DNA of 64,000 nt from Tanypteryx hageni (GCA_028673005.1 CM054113.1:36894117-36958116); one strand, 5' to 3'. Positions 1 to 10,496 are shown, counted from the first letter of the stretch. Numbers and translations are program-made. Notes: generated from the letters alone by a model not told the origin.

Positions 1-33
1 CGGCCCGCCACGTAAAAAGTTGGCCCACTCCTG
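1..33. mobile_element. 3' end of a hAT-type MITE (cut by window start)
   Basis: The first 33 bases read in reverse as CAGGAGTGGGCCAACTTTTT followed by a GGCGGGCCG block. This matches the CAG-starting termini and the 'gggccgc' subterminal style of the complete hAT MITEs at 471-752, 5736-6162 and 62117-62408. The rest of the element lies before the window, so its target duplication cannot be checked. No coding capacity is visible. Confidence 0.6.
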
Positions 34-165
34 GCTTAGAGTCTCAAAATACTAGGGTCTACTTCACACCATGACGTGATTATGTAAAAATTAGTATAAT
101 TATAAAGCACCGTGAGTTTCTCTGTACATTAATTAATTTTTATATTTTAATTTTCTTTCGTTGCT

Positions 166-168
<3 letters not shown>

Positions 169-204
<36 letters not shown>
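169..204. repeat. (AT)n microsatellite
   Basis: An uninterrupted AT dinucleotide run of about 18 units, bounded by GC-containing 'gcat' and 'gcatgc'. Confidence 0.95.
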
Positions 205-207
<3 letters not shown>

Positions 208-470
208 TGCTTTAAGCTTTATAGCTTTATATCCAATGTTATGAAAACAAGTAAGGAAAGAGCTGCTGAAGCTTGTGGTTTTATTCTAAAGCGGATTTTT
301 TAAAAACATTTTATAAATCATCAAAAGCTCTAATTTTTTGCAACCACGGGAATTTGTTTATTTTCCTAACATCATCACCGTGGATGACGACAACGTTACG
401 GCTCATCCGGTTTTCTATAATTTTCAATTACCGTGTTTATATTTTGGCGCTATATTTTCGTCGCATACGG

Positions 471-752
471 CAGGGGTTGGAAACCCTTTTTGCAAGGCGG
501 GCCACATACGTAGTTGTGAATGCTCCGGATGGCCGTTTATATCAGAAGTTACCTAGAGATTCTGCTGTCTTATATTATTGAAAATCTTTTATAAATGATT
601 TACTAGCGTTATATCTCCACCAGAAATGGTTTTGAGTATGATTTCACTGAAAAATATGAAATTGTCAATTTTAAATTTTAGCGAACTCTTTTTCATCACA
701 TCTTCGCGGGCCACACGAAGCGCTCTCGGGGGCCGTGTGTTGCCGACCTCTG
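471..752. mobile_element. hAT MITE, 282 bp, with 8-bp target duplication
   Basis: The left end starts CAGGGGTTGGAAACC and the right end reads in reverse CAGAGGTCGGCAACAC. Both are hAT-style termini (CAG start, TTGG/TCGG core) with 'gggccacac' and 'ggccgtg' subterminal blocks. Flanking octamers GCATACGG (463-470) and GTATACGG (753-760) match at 7 of 8 bases, as expected for an 8-bp hAT target duplication with one later C to T change. The interior is AT-rich and non-coding, so mobilisation would need a transposase supplied in trans. Short open frames crossing it have no recognisable domain. Confidence 0.85.
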
Positions 753-760
753 GTATACGG

Positions 761-3422
761 CATCCAGAACTGGTCATAGCTTACGGCCTTAGAATGGCGT
801 AATTCTGCCCCCATATAACAAAAGAAATACCTAAGTAAATCTTTGAGCTTTTAGATCCAGAAGATTTTTTTTAAACTGCAAATTTAAATTAATAAAATAT
901 ATTCTATAGAAAATACTATTAAAAATTTATGCATTTCTGTAGGTTTGAAGAGATGATGAAAATTATGGCAATTTTAACGTCTGATCCAATGATACAATGA
1001 CAGATTTATCAGCTATTATATAATATTTAATGGCCAAATTAAGCATAAAATGCTTCAAATATTTTTCAAAATCTGACACTTTTCGCTACATCTCTCGTCT
1101 TTGCGCTATTTTAGACGTTGGTCTAGCCTCACTTGAGATAAAAACTTCACTAACATCCCGAGGGAATTTCCTTACTAATTAGGACATTTGTGTGTTAGAT
1201 AATTTATTCTTTAACAATATAATAAATGCGAGTATTTAAGGGATGTTCTGCCGCATTTTATCCCGAGATACCACAGATGTTTCATACAAAATGCATAATA
1301 CAGCCAGAAATTTTTAGTTTGTCGCCTGACATCGCTCAACGCCAGGAAATATTGCCGGCCATTTTTTGCCAGATGTCATCTTTTTTAATATGCAGAGCTT
1401 TCTCCGTTATAATTCAACAAACTCTCGTAGACGCTGCGAGCGTTATTTTAATAAAGAAAGGTCATAATTTTTCTCAAAATGAACACCTCCGGAGTATTTC
1501 GTTCAGAAATTTGCATTTGTTGGCAAAATAAATGAAAATATTGAGAAAATTATATGCGAATTCCGGCAAAAAATCAAGCGTCGTAGTGATCATTTGCTGT
1601 GAGTATATTCCAATATTATTTCTTTTTAGCCGTTGAAGTGACATAGTGTGTCATTTTATGCTCATCTTAAAAATAAGGACTGAATACTTGAGGTATGGAA
1701 AATTCGGTCATTGTGAATATAAATTGATCTGTTTTCTGTCTTTTTCCTTAATTTAATTTATACATAGATCATAGATTCACAAATGCAATATCAGTATCTC
1801 CTTTTGTCTTGAGACCAACAAATGAGCTAGGCAACTTCTGCAGCCATGAAACCGTTGAATAATATGAATGCTCTTTTAAAATGCGAAGTAACCGCTCTCA
1901 AAGTTAGTCGCTTTAAGTCTACAGGAATATCCTTAAACGTTTAATCATTTTTAATTTGATCGTAGGAATAGAGATGACTCATGATTCTGTAAAAAGAGAC
2001 ACGACATGTTCGACCAGTTCCCTTGTCCGTTCTCTGGTATCGTAACACGGAGCAAAATTTTCAATTTGCTCCGTGACGCTGTTCAAAAATGTCCATTCTC
2101 GTTTAGAACGCGCTACGGTCAAGATCAGAGGCACTTAATTTGTCTAGTGGCCGCCTTTCTTGGAACACAAAACAATGGACGCACGAGAAGCGAACTCTTG
2201 GAACTTTTACGTGTTCCTCTCTTGTCTCTCTCCTACTTCTTTAACCTATTTGGGGCCTAGGGGCCTTACGTGGCGAATGCCATTTTAGTCGCATTTAATC
2301 GTATTTTTGAGCGTAATCGTGAAATGGCGACTAAATAGATCAGATGAGATCATCGTATCCCTTTAAGTATGGCATACCTCTCCGGAGAGAAATAAGTGTA
2401 ATACTTGATGCGAGTACGAGGGGAGAGGGTTACTGTTAAGCTATTGCTCTAAGAAAAAGACGATCCCGCCGAGTTTATGGGAACCCCCCCCCACAAAAAA
2501 AAACTCCCCTCGACAGGCAGGGCAATAGCAGATCTTGTACCTCTCAATTACCCTGAGACCCCTCCCATCACTGCCAGGACACTAGTTTCCATCCCCCTAC
2601 ACCTGAGCCTTTGGCTCCTGCAACAGCCGAAGAAGAAAAGGAGCCGCCCAAGAAAGAAGAACAAATAGTCAAGATAAATTATTCAAAATTATTTACATAG
2701 ACGTAGACATAGACCTTACTGTTAATTTTTATACTGTTATTATCATATTCTTTACGATATTTAATTATTTATTTCTTTATTCACTGCATAAAATTAATCA
2801 GGCTGCCTACGGAAGGTTTTTGCCTGGTTTCCCTTCCGTCTTAGGGGGAATGACAGGCAAACGCCACCACCGGAGAAAGCGGAATTCAAAAGATCTACCA
2901 AATGGTTACACATCAAAAAAAGAATATTTTGCGCCTGCATCACCCCTGAAGAGGCCTTATGCCTATAACAGGGTTTTTGCCGATCAGGCTTATGTATAAA
3001 GATATAAATATATGTAAAACTATTGTACAGATGGATTGAAATGTAAGCCTTTTTGTTAAAATAAAAACATTGGAAATTAATACAATCCACTATGGAAGTC
3101 TTAACTTTGTGGAATTCCATACTTCGGAACAAATGAAACAACAATCTATGTAATATTAATATATAATTGACAGAATTTATAATCCCATATCTCAAAACTC
3201 GTTCAGATTAAAAATTGAAGCTTTCAACGACCTTTTCAACACAAGGAACTTTTTGATAACATGTCTGTTGCGCCTTAGTTGAGGCATCAATTGCTTTATT
3301 GACGTGTATTTTATGCATAAAAACGCATGTATGTATGCGTACACGTCGACTTGTTTATGCGTACAAAATTATAGGTTTATCAACGTTAACTAGGTGGTGA
3401 GGGAAGTTGCCTATCTCTTGCG
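761..3422. other. AT-rich unannotated stretch
   Basis: No recognisable gene, RNA or repeat was found. Two short open frames (101 codons at 1226-1531 and 84 codons at 2006-2260, both plus strand) show no domain or motif I recognise and are probably chance. A C-run followed by an A-run lies near 2485-2504. Confidence 0.5.
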
Positions 3423-3560
3423 CTGACGAAGGGATCATCCTGAAAGCTCCAATCTACGTGTGTTAATGTGTCTTTCCGACGCCCCAGCGGCTCTCCTATA
3501 GGTAAGTGTCCACTGGGCTTCCTTCAACACCTAGTTGCCGTTGAGATACCCTATTTACCT
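3423..3560 (+). mobile_element. Penelope-like repeat with hammerhead-ribozyme core (subfamily 1)
   Basis: CTGACGA (3423-3429), a self-complementary segment AGGGATCATCCT (3430-3441) and GAAA (3442-3445) form the conserved parts of a minimal hammerhead ribozyme: CUGANGA, helix II, GAAA. About 20 bases downstream, a segment of roughly 100 bp (3463-3560) is homologous to the reverse strand of 30085-30215. Shared blocks include 'cgacgcccc', 'gtaagtgtcc', 'ctgggcttcc' and 'caacacc'. Minimal hammerheads are known in the terminal repeats of Penelope-like retroelements, and that is the inferred origin. No reverse transcriptase frame is present nearby. Confidence 0.55.
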
Positions 3561-4984
3561 TTCCTCTACCATAAGAAATTATAGTTTTATTTATCCAGAT
3601 TGTAAAATGCGCATTTTATTATGTCCTGAATGAAATAGAATTCAGATTCTTAATTTAACGCATTCTAATCTCAAATTGGAAATGTTACTACATTGAATCG
3701 TCCACGTAGCACACGGTGAATTTATTCAAAAGTGTGTCACATATATTTCACACGAATCTTTAGACTTTGCGCAAGCTGTGACTCAGTTTTATATGAAGCA
3801 ATAACGTTTTCCTGTCGACATCACAGCTTTTATTTTATTACTTACTCGTAACTTGATTTAACTTCTGCGAAAATTTCTCTTAAAGTTTCGCAAGAAACAA
3901 CATTCAGACCATGACGCGAGCGTAGGAAAACGAAGATTACAAAGCGACAACTTCGCTAAGAAATGAGTCGTGATTCAATTGTCTTTCCCTCCGATTCTCG
4001 ACCCTCTTATCCCTCCCTCTCCCTCATTTCCAATCTCATTTCTCTTATCCTCGTCCTAATATCTCCTTGGCCATTTTTCACTCCCAAGTCATGGGTCGCA
4101 CGGAGCCTCGTCGCTCGCGAACAATTTCCGCCCATTTGTTCGGCTCGAAGAGGGGCGTCTGAAACGCGACTGGCGTCGCACGGAGCGTGATTGGGCGGTG
4201 AGACGCGCGCACTCCGAGAGAAGATTTCGAATCCCACCCTGCGAGGAAACATGTTCCACCCGGCCGTTCCTCTCGTTCTCCTGCCGCCCAACCCCGTTTT
4301 CCATCCTGTGAACTCCTTGCTGTCCCGTCCTCCCATCCATTCTAAATTTTTCCCTCCGATCCTCTTCTCCCCTCTTCCAGCCATTTATAACCTTCTGTTC
4401 TCTTCCTCTATAAACCTCTCACCTGCTATCCTCGGTGCTACTTGGGTTTTTACTCTGATTCAACTTTCAAAGAAATCAGTTTGCTAAGAAAATTGTCTTG
4501 CCCGCTAGTTTTCGTGCAAGACGAGATTTTTTCAATAGTTATGCTCTGATAGCTAGTCTAAATAACATCGTAGTTAAACAACCCGAGGTGATTGCTGATA
4601 CTGCCATTTAGAAAAGGAAGCACTATTTGAAACGGAATTACTCCTTTTGCATAAGAGGAATTAAAATTTAGATATGTAAGGATAAATTTTTTATAAATTA
4701 ATAATGTCAATGGCTACTTTTCGAAGTCCCACCAGTAACTCCGCTTGTACCTCCAGGGAATCGGAGGTGGATGTTACCCTCTTTGGATAAAGCCAATTAA
4801 ATGGCCCTTAATCATCAATGATGACCGTTACATTATAACCGAAATATTTACAGAGCCTTCTTGAAAATTTCCACTACGTACAGACTTGGGAGGTATTTTC
4901 TTTGAAAGTTTATCAACGTAATATATTTTATACACTCTTCCTCTTATTCTCCTCCTTCCACCAACTCTATTTACTATGTTACAT
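3561..4984. other. Unannotated stretch with a pyrimidine-rich, GC-richer core
   Basis: 3561-3960 is AT-rich with no feature. 3965-4440 is pyrimidine-rich on the plus strand and locally GC-rich (around 4085-4300), giving overlapping open frames on both strands that look like composition artefacts. Near 4734-4777, GTAAC...GTTAC encloses ACCTCC...GGAGGT, a small nested hairpin of unknown meaning. No gene is recognised. Confidence 0.45.
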
Positions 4985-5345
4985 CTTCGATAAGAAGTTG
5001 ATAAAATGCCATAAATGGAGTATCGCTTTGTATGAGGCAGAAACATGGACGCTAAGGAAAAATTATATAAAATACTTGAGAAAGCCTTGAAATGTGGGCA
5101 TGGAGGAAAATTCGGAAGATAAAATGGACTGATAGGATGAAAAACGAAGTAATAAGAAGAATAGGAGAGAGGCGAATGGTTATATAAAAACTATAAGAAA
5201 GAGGAAAGCGAACTGGATTGGACTGTATCTGAGGAGAAATAGGATGATTTAAGAAGGAATGTTAGAAGGAAAACTGGAAGGAAAAAGAGAAAGAAAAAGT
5301 TTTCAGCTGATAGACGAAAGAGAAAGAGAGCTATCATGACACGAA
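4985..5345 (+). pseudogene. C-terminal remnant of a LINE reverse transcriptase
   Basis: Translating the plus strand and changing frame several times gives a series of blocks characteristic of the C-terminal region of a common arthropod non-LTR retrotransposon polyprotein: WSIALYEAETWTLRK, EMWAWRKIRKIKWTDRMKNE, VIRRIGERRMVI, TIRKRKANWIG, LRRNRMI, EGKLEGK and QLID. Family members typically read WS.ALYG.ETWTLRK...ANWIGHILRRN...QLLDDL. At least two frameshifts and two stops separate the blocks, so this is dead. It is a 5'-truncated fragment lying just before the hammerhead-like repeat at 5475. The exact LINE clade (RTE-like or another) is not determined. Confidence 0.75.
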
Positions 5346-5474
5346 GGATATTGCGGAAAATAGGAGTGTGTGGAGAACCAGTTTTAACCATCCAGGAAAA
5401 AGCAATTTAAAAATACTTGCTCCCACAAAAAGTTTTTAAAAATTCTTTTTGAATCTATTTTCGGTGAATTACCA

Positions 5475-5507
5475 CTGAAGACAGCTGCTTTGTAGCCGAA
5501 ATACGTA
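5475..5507 (+). repeat. Hammerhead-like repeat (subfamily 2), left half, split by Tigger
   Basis: CTGAAGA (5475-5481), a helix-like GCTGCTTTGTAGC, then GAAA (5498-5501) and TACGTA. The sequence stops at the TA used as target by the Tigger element (5506-5507). Joining it to 6831 onward restores the downstream part shared with the copy at 8724-8820 (ATCTG, TTTT, AACC, TTGTTG, TGGAGA in order). The core fits the hammerhead pattern CUGANGA, helix II, GAAA, and a Penelope-like origin is inferred. Confidence 0.55.
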
Positions 5508-5735
5508 CATAGGGTCCCCGCTATAAGTTGTTTCGCACTCAAGTCTTTGACTTTTTGAGGAACTAAACTTAAGAATTCCTCGCCCTTACGTCGTTTTTCC
5601 ACTTAAGTGACCGAAAAAACATAAAAATGCAGTCGCTCCCCGCTCTAACGTCGTTTTCAGCTTCTGTCATCTAGTTTGCTTACAAATTGTGTCGATTCAA
5701 ATTTCGTGGCTGTGCGCAACCAACATCCTCTACGA

Positions 5736-6162
5736 CAGGTGTCACCAAACTTTTTACTGAAAGGGCCACATGAGGCTTCATGATCCACTGTGCGGGCCAC
5801 ATACAGCATTTCAAATGACTGATCGGGCCGTGTGAAAATTTCAAAGAGCAAGTTTTGAGAATTTTTTCTATTCTTTTTTTACGACCTGCTGATTCCCTCT
5901 GGCCTACGCGCAATGGGTATCTGAGAGGTAGTGCAATGAATATCTGGTCAGTTTAAAAATTTTAAGGAGAACTTCCCGATTATGTTTTTCTAGGTCTGTT
6001 ATATTTAATTTGCTTATATGTATTTAAAGTAGATTTCACCCAAGTACTCGGAAAATGTCTTTTAGATATCATAAATGATGATACTGTTGCTGATAAGGCG
6101 GGCCGGATCAAATCACTGCGTGGACCGAATGTGGCCCGCGGGCCGTAGTTTGGGGACCCCTG
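5736..6162. mobile_element. hAT MITE, 427 bp, nested in the Tigger element
   Basis: It starts CAGGTGTCACCAAAC and ends, in reverse, CAGGGGTCCCCAAACTACGG with a GCCCGCGGGCC subterminal block. The flanking octamers CTCTACGA (5728-5735) and CTCTATGA (6163-6170) match at 7 of 8 bases, the hAT-type target duplication. The interior is non-coding. The insertion is younger than the Tigger copy that hosts it. Confidence 0.88.
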
Positions 6163-6264
6163 CTCTATGACGTCGTTGTTCTCATTCTGGTCAGCTACGT
6201 CGCTCTGCCGTCTCGGTCTCCGTAGGCTTTTCTGACTTTATCGTGGATTATCCCCGCCATAGTT

Positions 6265-6651
6265 GTGATCATGAGTCCTAAGCGTGTCGCTAGTGCAAGT
6301 GGCAAAGCTAAGAGAAAGCGTAGTAGTATTGCGCTTGGTGCTAAGATGGATGTAATAAAGCGTAGCAAAAATTGTGAGCGTGCAGTCGACATTGCACGCT
6401 ATTTTAATCTTACTGCAATTAATGTGCGTACCATTGTGAAAAATGCGGAGGAGATTGAAAGCAAGACTAAGCATTTGCCAAAGCATAGTGAAGTGAAAAT
6501 TACGAGGCAGAGAAGTGATTTGATGAAAAAAATGGAACGAATGGTAACTGTGTGGACCGAGGATCTGCACAACCAGAATACGCCAGTCAGCTTAGCCCTC
6601 ATACAGGAGAAGGCCCTCTCCTTGTATGAGGACTTAAAAAAGGAGTTGTGA
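6265..6651 (+). pseudogene. Truncated Tigger transposase, N-terminal DNA-binding domain only
   Basis: The 128-codon frame holds a pipsqueak/CENP-B-like helix-turn-helix region. Residues about 16-60 include KRKRSSIALGAKMDVIKRS and DIARYFNLTAINVRTIVKNA. A second CENP-B-like segment ends TVWTEDLHNQ and ALIQEKALSLYEDLKKEL, both hallmarks of Tigger/jerky-type transposases. The TGA after residue 128 is followed in frame by EEDAAIYSMFSKCKGFF, which continues the family pattern, so the stop is probably a mutation. Shortly after, the sequence jumps to the 3' terminal region and the DDE nuclease domain is absent. Transposition is not possible from this copy; it could at most bind DNA. Confidence 0.85.
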
Positions 6652-6830
6652 GAGGAGGATGCAGCAATTTACAGTATGTTTTCAAAATGCAAAGGCTTTT
6701 TTGGTCCCTAACTCCCCCTCCCCCTATTTACATGTATTCTTATGGAGGAAAATTCCCCGCTATCCGTAGTTTCGCTTTACGTCGCGACTTTACGGTCCCT
6801 AACCACAACGTATAACGGGGATCCCCTGTA

Positions 6831-6885
6831 TCTGTTTTTTAACCTTGTTGTGTCTATTGGAGATTCATAACGCAAGTATAATTTT
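6831..6885 (+). repeat. Hammerhead-like repeat (subfamily 2), right half, beyond Tigger
   Basis: This is the continuation of the repeat interrupted at 5507. It reads TCTGTTTTTTAACC, then TTGTTG and ATTGGAGA, in the same order and nearly the same spacing as the intact copy at 8724-8820. That confirms the Tigger insertion site. Confidence 0.55.
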
Positions 6886-7430
6886 TTAATTGCTTTATCT
6901 TGAATTATTTTTCAGTCATAAGACGAGCTCGATAGTTCCCTGTTGAAAGTTTAACCATGAATAATCACGGAACTGTCTACGGACAGTCTACCTATGATGA
7001 TGACGATTACCCTCGAAAAAATCCTAAACCTTATACCTAATCCGTCTTCCGTTTTCTCATAACTTCTTATTCATTGTCTAATGCATTCTCCACTCACCAT
7101 AGCTGCCGAATCTTCTCCAGGTACGGGGATTATTGATGTTACATTTTTCTTATTTTTATATTGTTCGAAATTTACATTGTTTGTGAATGCATATAAATTG
7201 TTTCCTAAAATAATAAAGTCGGTTTCCAAACGTTTAACAGACTTTTAATATGTCCCGACTGTTGGCGCAATGTACATCATGTGCCATAAAGGGTAAACCT
7301 ATTGTCGTAAGTTTGGCGTTACAGAAATTTCATTAGGTACCAAAGACTTGCTTGTCTTTCTACTCATCGTCAACCTTAATTAAACACTCTTGGTACGCCA
7401 TCTTCAACCTTACTTCTTCCCTTCTCCTTT
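6886..7430. other. AT-rich stretch without recognised features
   Basis: I see nothing beyond scattered A/T runs and an AATAAA-containing segment near 7211 with no adjoining gene. Confidence 0.4.
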
Positions 7431-7812
7431 AATCTTCTATTAATCTCCACTTGCCTCCTTGTTGCATCTTCCGAAAATCCCACCTTTACTCACCCTATAT
7501 TTATCTCAGAAATTTTCCTCTCCCGAAAAACCTTATCCGTTAGCTTTAACTGACATCTCTTTATCCCCCTTCATCCCTCTGTCCTCCATAAAGCCTTCCC
7601 ACTCTCATCCCCGAATCCCATCTTGCCCCTTTCCACTCTCATCATCCCTGTTTTCTGACTTCCAAGAACTCCCACTCTTCCTGTACACATCCTCCTCTCT
7701 ATCCCTCTTCCTCTCTCTGTCTCCTTCCCTCTTCCCCCCCCTCTCCCCATCCCTCTTCCCCCCCCCTCTCCCCATCCCTCCGTCTTACTTACCCTCTCTC
7801 TCCCTCTAATAT
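7431..7812. repeat. Polypyrimidine tract with C-run tandem
   Basis: The plus strand is strongly C/T-biased. Near 7720-7785 a unit of about 25 bp containing a C-run followed by CTCTCCCCATCCCTC occurs twice in tandem. The minus strand is G-rich there and could form quadruplexes. The open frames on both strands (116 and 95 codons) are low-complexity artefacts. Confidence 0.75.
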
Positions 7813-8600
7813 TTACGATCCCCTTCTCTTTACCTTCGCGAAAGGATACGTGGCTCATGCCTCGACATAAAAGACCCGTCTCTTCGATAAAAACACATAG
7901 ATCAACCGAACTGGATAACGATTTCGTTGTTTACTTTCAACGGGAACTAGTTATCCACTTGGCGCGTCATTGCCGAAGACGAGTGATGTTTCAATTCTCT
8001 TTTTTTCCACTATTAATCCGACGGAAGAGAAAGTGTTTCGTCCGTCATCTCCGCCCAAGGATAAGTCCTTGTCATAACGTCCGCCAGATTGGGAGAGAGT
8101 TGGTTGATTTGCCGTCGTTTTAAGGTAGTCATAGGTCGGTTCTAAAGTCCTTTACCGAGTTATGCGGGATAGATAGGGGCTAACGCGTCCGCCGTATAAT
8201 CTCGAACACGTTCGGTCACGAAGAAAATGGGCGAGACCGGCATTTAAAAGTCCTCTCTTACGCAACGCACGGGGCCACGCGGATTAACGGGTTGCTATGC
8301 ACGTGCAACCCCCCCTTCCCCCTCCTCTTAACCCCCTCCTAATCCCCTACTCCCAACTCCCTCCATCTCGGCTCCTCATCCCCGAGGGGTGGCGGGGCAA
8401 GTACGGGTCGAAAAAAAGAGAATCTTTCGTTGCTGGGATTCGAAAAGCGGTCCATTAAGTTGAAAGCACAAGTCACTCCACCCATCCATATCTCGAGCAA
8501 TTTTGTTCGACGGGGAGTAATTCGTTCTTTCATGTTTTCTATAGGTCAGGGATAGCCCAGCGATTTATAATGGAATGTGGTTTGCCGAAGATGGTCTATT
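7813..8600. other. Stretch without recognised features
   Basis: Mixed composition with a C-rich patch at 8309-8360. Short frames on both strands have no domain I recognise. Confidence 0.4.
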
Positions 8601-8604
8601 GGTC

Positions 8605-8690
8605 GACAAACTATGAGTTTCCAATGACCATAAAAAGTTGTGGAAACCAGAGGTAGATTTCAGATACAAAACAGACATCATCAGTGGCTG
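8605..8690 (-). repeat. Hammerhead-like repeat (subfamily 2), reverse copy
   Basis: On the minus strand CTGATGA (plus 8678-8684) is followed by a segment of 16 bases and GAAA (plus 8658-8661), then CTCTGGTTTCCACAAC, the conserved downstream block. CUGAUGA plus GAAA is the hammerhead core, although helix II is weak in this copy. It lies head-to-head with the plus-strand copy at 8724-8820. Confidence 0.55.
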
Positions 8691-8723
8691 TTCTAATTAG
8701 AATATTACATCTACGAATCATAA

Positions 8724-8820
8724 CTGATGGCGGCTGCTTTGTAACCGAAATGCTAATCTGGTTTTCCCAACCATTTGTTGCTACTGGAGAAACATGGTTT
8801 GTCGATTTGATTTTAGCCAT
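8724..8820 (+). repeat. Hammerhead-like repeat (subfamily 2), best downstream copy
   Basis: CTGATGG (8724-8730), a stem-like CGGCTGCTTTGTAACCG, GAAA (8747-8750), then ATCTGGTTTTCCCAACC and TTTGTTGCTACTGGAGAAAC. The last A of CUGAUGA is G here, so the ribozyme would be impaired. The downstream block is shared with the repeats at 5475/6831, 41285 and 44060, which defines the family. It forms an inverted pair with 8605-8690; both outer ends contain TTGTCGA-like sequence. Confidence 0.6.
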
Positions 8821-9620
8821 AATTTATGGCCCATAAGGTGTTTGATAATTCTCTTTAGAATTACCTCTCAGTTGATTCTCTGTCTTTATATTGTTTATAT
8901 TATATGTTCATATTATATTTTTATATGATTAGTTACAGCGACCAATAATGTACGTAAAAAATAGATCAAACGTTATAAATAATCGCAACGTTAGCGTCGT
9001 TTTACTTGCTAGTTTGAACACCGATGCGTTGTGGACAAATTTATTTTCGAAAGAGTGGACCTTGTAAAATAAAAAATCGATCAATTAATTTTTTAATAAA
9101 AATGTGAACTCAGTTTATTCACGGTAAAACAGCAGGAGTGATGACAACAGCTTTTATTCGGATTCTATTTTTTGGACGGCGTAGTCCGTGATAAATCGAT
9201 TCAACTAGCGATTTATTTCAATTTATCCGATGTTTGTGATCAGCCCGGAGACATAGTTAACATCCAACGAGCGAGATCTCCTTGACACGATTGAGCTCAA
9301 GAGGACCGTAAATTTCTTCGTTCTTAATTTTCTCGATTGAAGCGGAAAAGCCGTCGATACACTTTCGTTGTCTAAATATATGGAGACAGATGCGACCCAA
9401 TAAAGAAAATCGTCGGCTGTAAATGGTTAAAGCAGGCATCACACCGTGTACCAAATTTTGATAGCGATGTTTTCTGGCACGATTATCAATTCCCATTTCA
9501 AAGAACAATATTAAAGGCTAATATTTTTCTATCAGTATATTTTGGCCACTCAATATTGAATTTACATGATCAATATTTTAGACAATAAATCGTACATTGC
9601 AATTGGTTCTCTATCTGAGC
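8821..9620. other. AT-rich stretch without recognised features
   Basis: No gene or repeat recognised. An 83-codon minus-strand frame (9257-9508) has no familiar motif. Confidence 0.4.
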
Positions 9621-9624
9621 ATGG

Positions 9625-9790
9625 GGGTGCCGCTGGTGTAGTGGTTAGGATGCTGACTGCTACTCGCCTGCTGCTTGAAAAGGCAGCGGGCATGAATCCT
9701 GCGCAAGTAGGATTTTTTCCGAGGTCGCACAGGACCCCCCGTTTGTGTAGTTTGAGGAGACCGCGCAAATTAAGTAATAAATTTTGATAT
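9625..9790 (+). mobile_element. tRNA-derived SINE
   Basis: TGGTGTAGTGGTTAG (9634-9648) is a pol III A-box like those of tRNAs. About 40 bases later GGGCATGAATCCT (9688-9700) is a decayed B-box. A body rich in cgcaag, cgcac and ccgcgc follows, then an AT-rich end. Box spacing is typical of a tRNA head, but the sequence cannot fold as a full tRNA. I infer a SINE insertion. The 3' boundary is approximate and no target duplication was found. Confidence 0.65.
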
Positions 9791-10300
9791 AACAAAGAAC
9801 CATGAATATTTGTCGGTTTATTTTCAATATACACATTTTCCCCATTTTATTTCGTACAATCAGTGATTGAAAATTAATTAATAATTGTACAACCTAAAAA
9901 AACGACTAATCAAGCAGATATGCATGCATCTTTTTTCTGTTCTCCAATTAAGCATGAAAACATTACCATCGATGTTTATTTATAGAAGCTTTCATTTATT
10001 CCTTCCAATGACTCCTAAATGCCATTCCGTCATCGGCTATTGTTCAAGAAATTCTATCAGATTGACTTTTGCTGAGAGAAAGGAGCAAAAAAACTTAAGA
10101 TCGCGTCTCTTAGGTGCATAAGCTATTGCCAGTTCCGTAAACGTGTCCATTGTTCGTTATGTACGAATGGATAAGTTAAGCGTCCGAACAAAAATCACTT
10201 CTATTCTCCAGGTGCGTTTAATAACCCGCCTATAGATATATCACTTTTAACAACCAAGGTGAACAGACAAAGTCGGCCTCGCGCCGACAGTAATTGCGAT
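9791..10300. other. AT-rich stretch without recognised features
   Basis: Nothing recognised; one 78-codon frame without a known motif. Confidence 0.4.
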
Positions 10301-10496
10301 CGCATGCCCTTTACACTCGTCACACCCACCCTTCTCACCCTCCTCCAATCACTTCTCTCCTTACACGCTCCCTTTCCCTTCTTCCTCTTTCACTTTCCCG
10401 CATCTTCCTCTCTTTTTCTCTCACTTTGCACCATTATGTTTCATTTTTCTTCTCCTCCCTCTCCCCTTATCACCCCCTCCCTACCCCCTAGGGTTA

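Larger units (their letters stand above)
5508..6828 (+). mobile_element. pogo/Tigger DNA transposon, internally deleted
   Basis: The left end CATAGGGTCCCCGCTATAAG and the right end, read in reverse, CAGGGGATCCCCGTTATACG form terminal inverted repeats, flanked by TA on both sides (5506-5507, 6829-6830), the Tc1/mariner/pogo signature. The element carries a Tigger-type DNA-binding domain frame (6265-6651) but no DDE catalytic domain, so it is non-autonomous by deletion. The motif ACGTCGTTTTC or close variants recurs inside (5588, 5648, 6170, 6779), possibly as transposase binding sites. A hAT MITE (5736-6162) is inserted in it, and the element itself is inserted in a hammerhead-like repeat. Confidence 0.88.

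Noticed and set aside
273..581. 102-codon open frame
   Set aside because: It runs across the left end and target duplication of a hAT MITE and has no domain.
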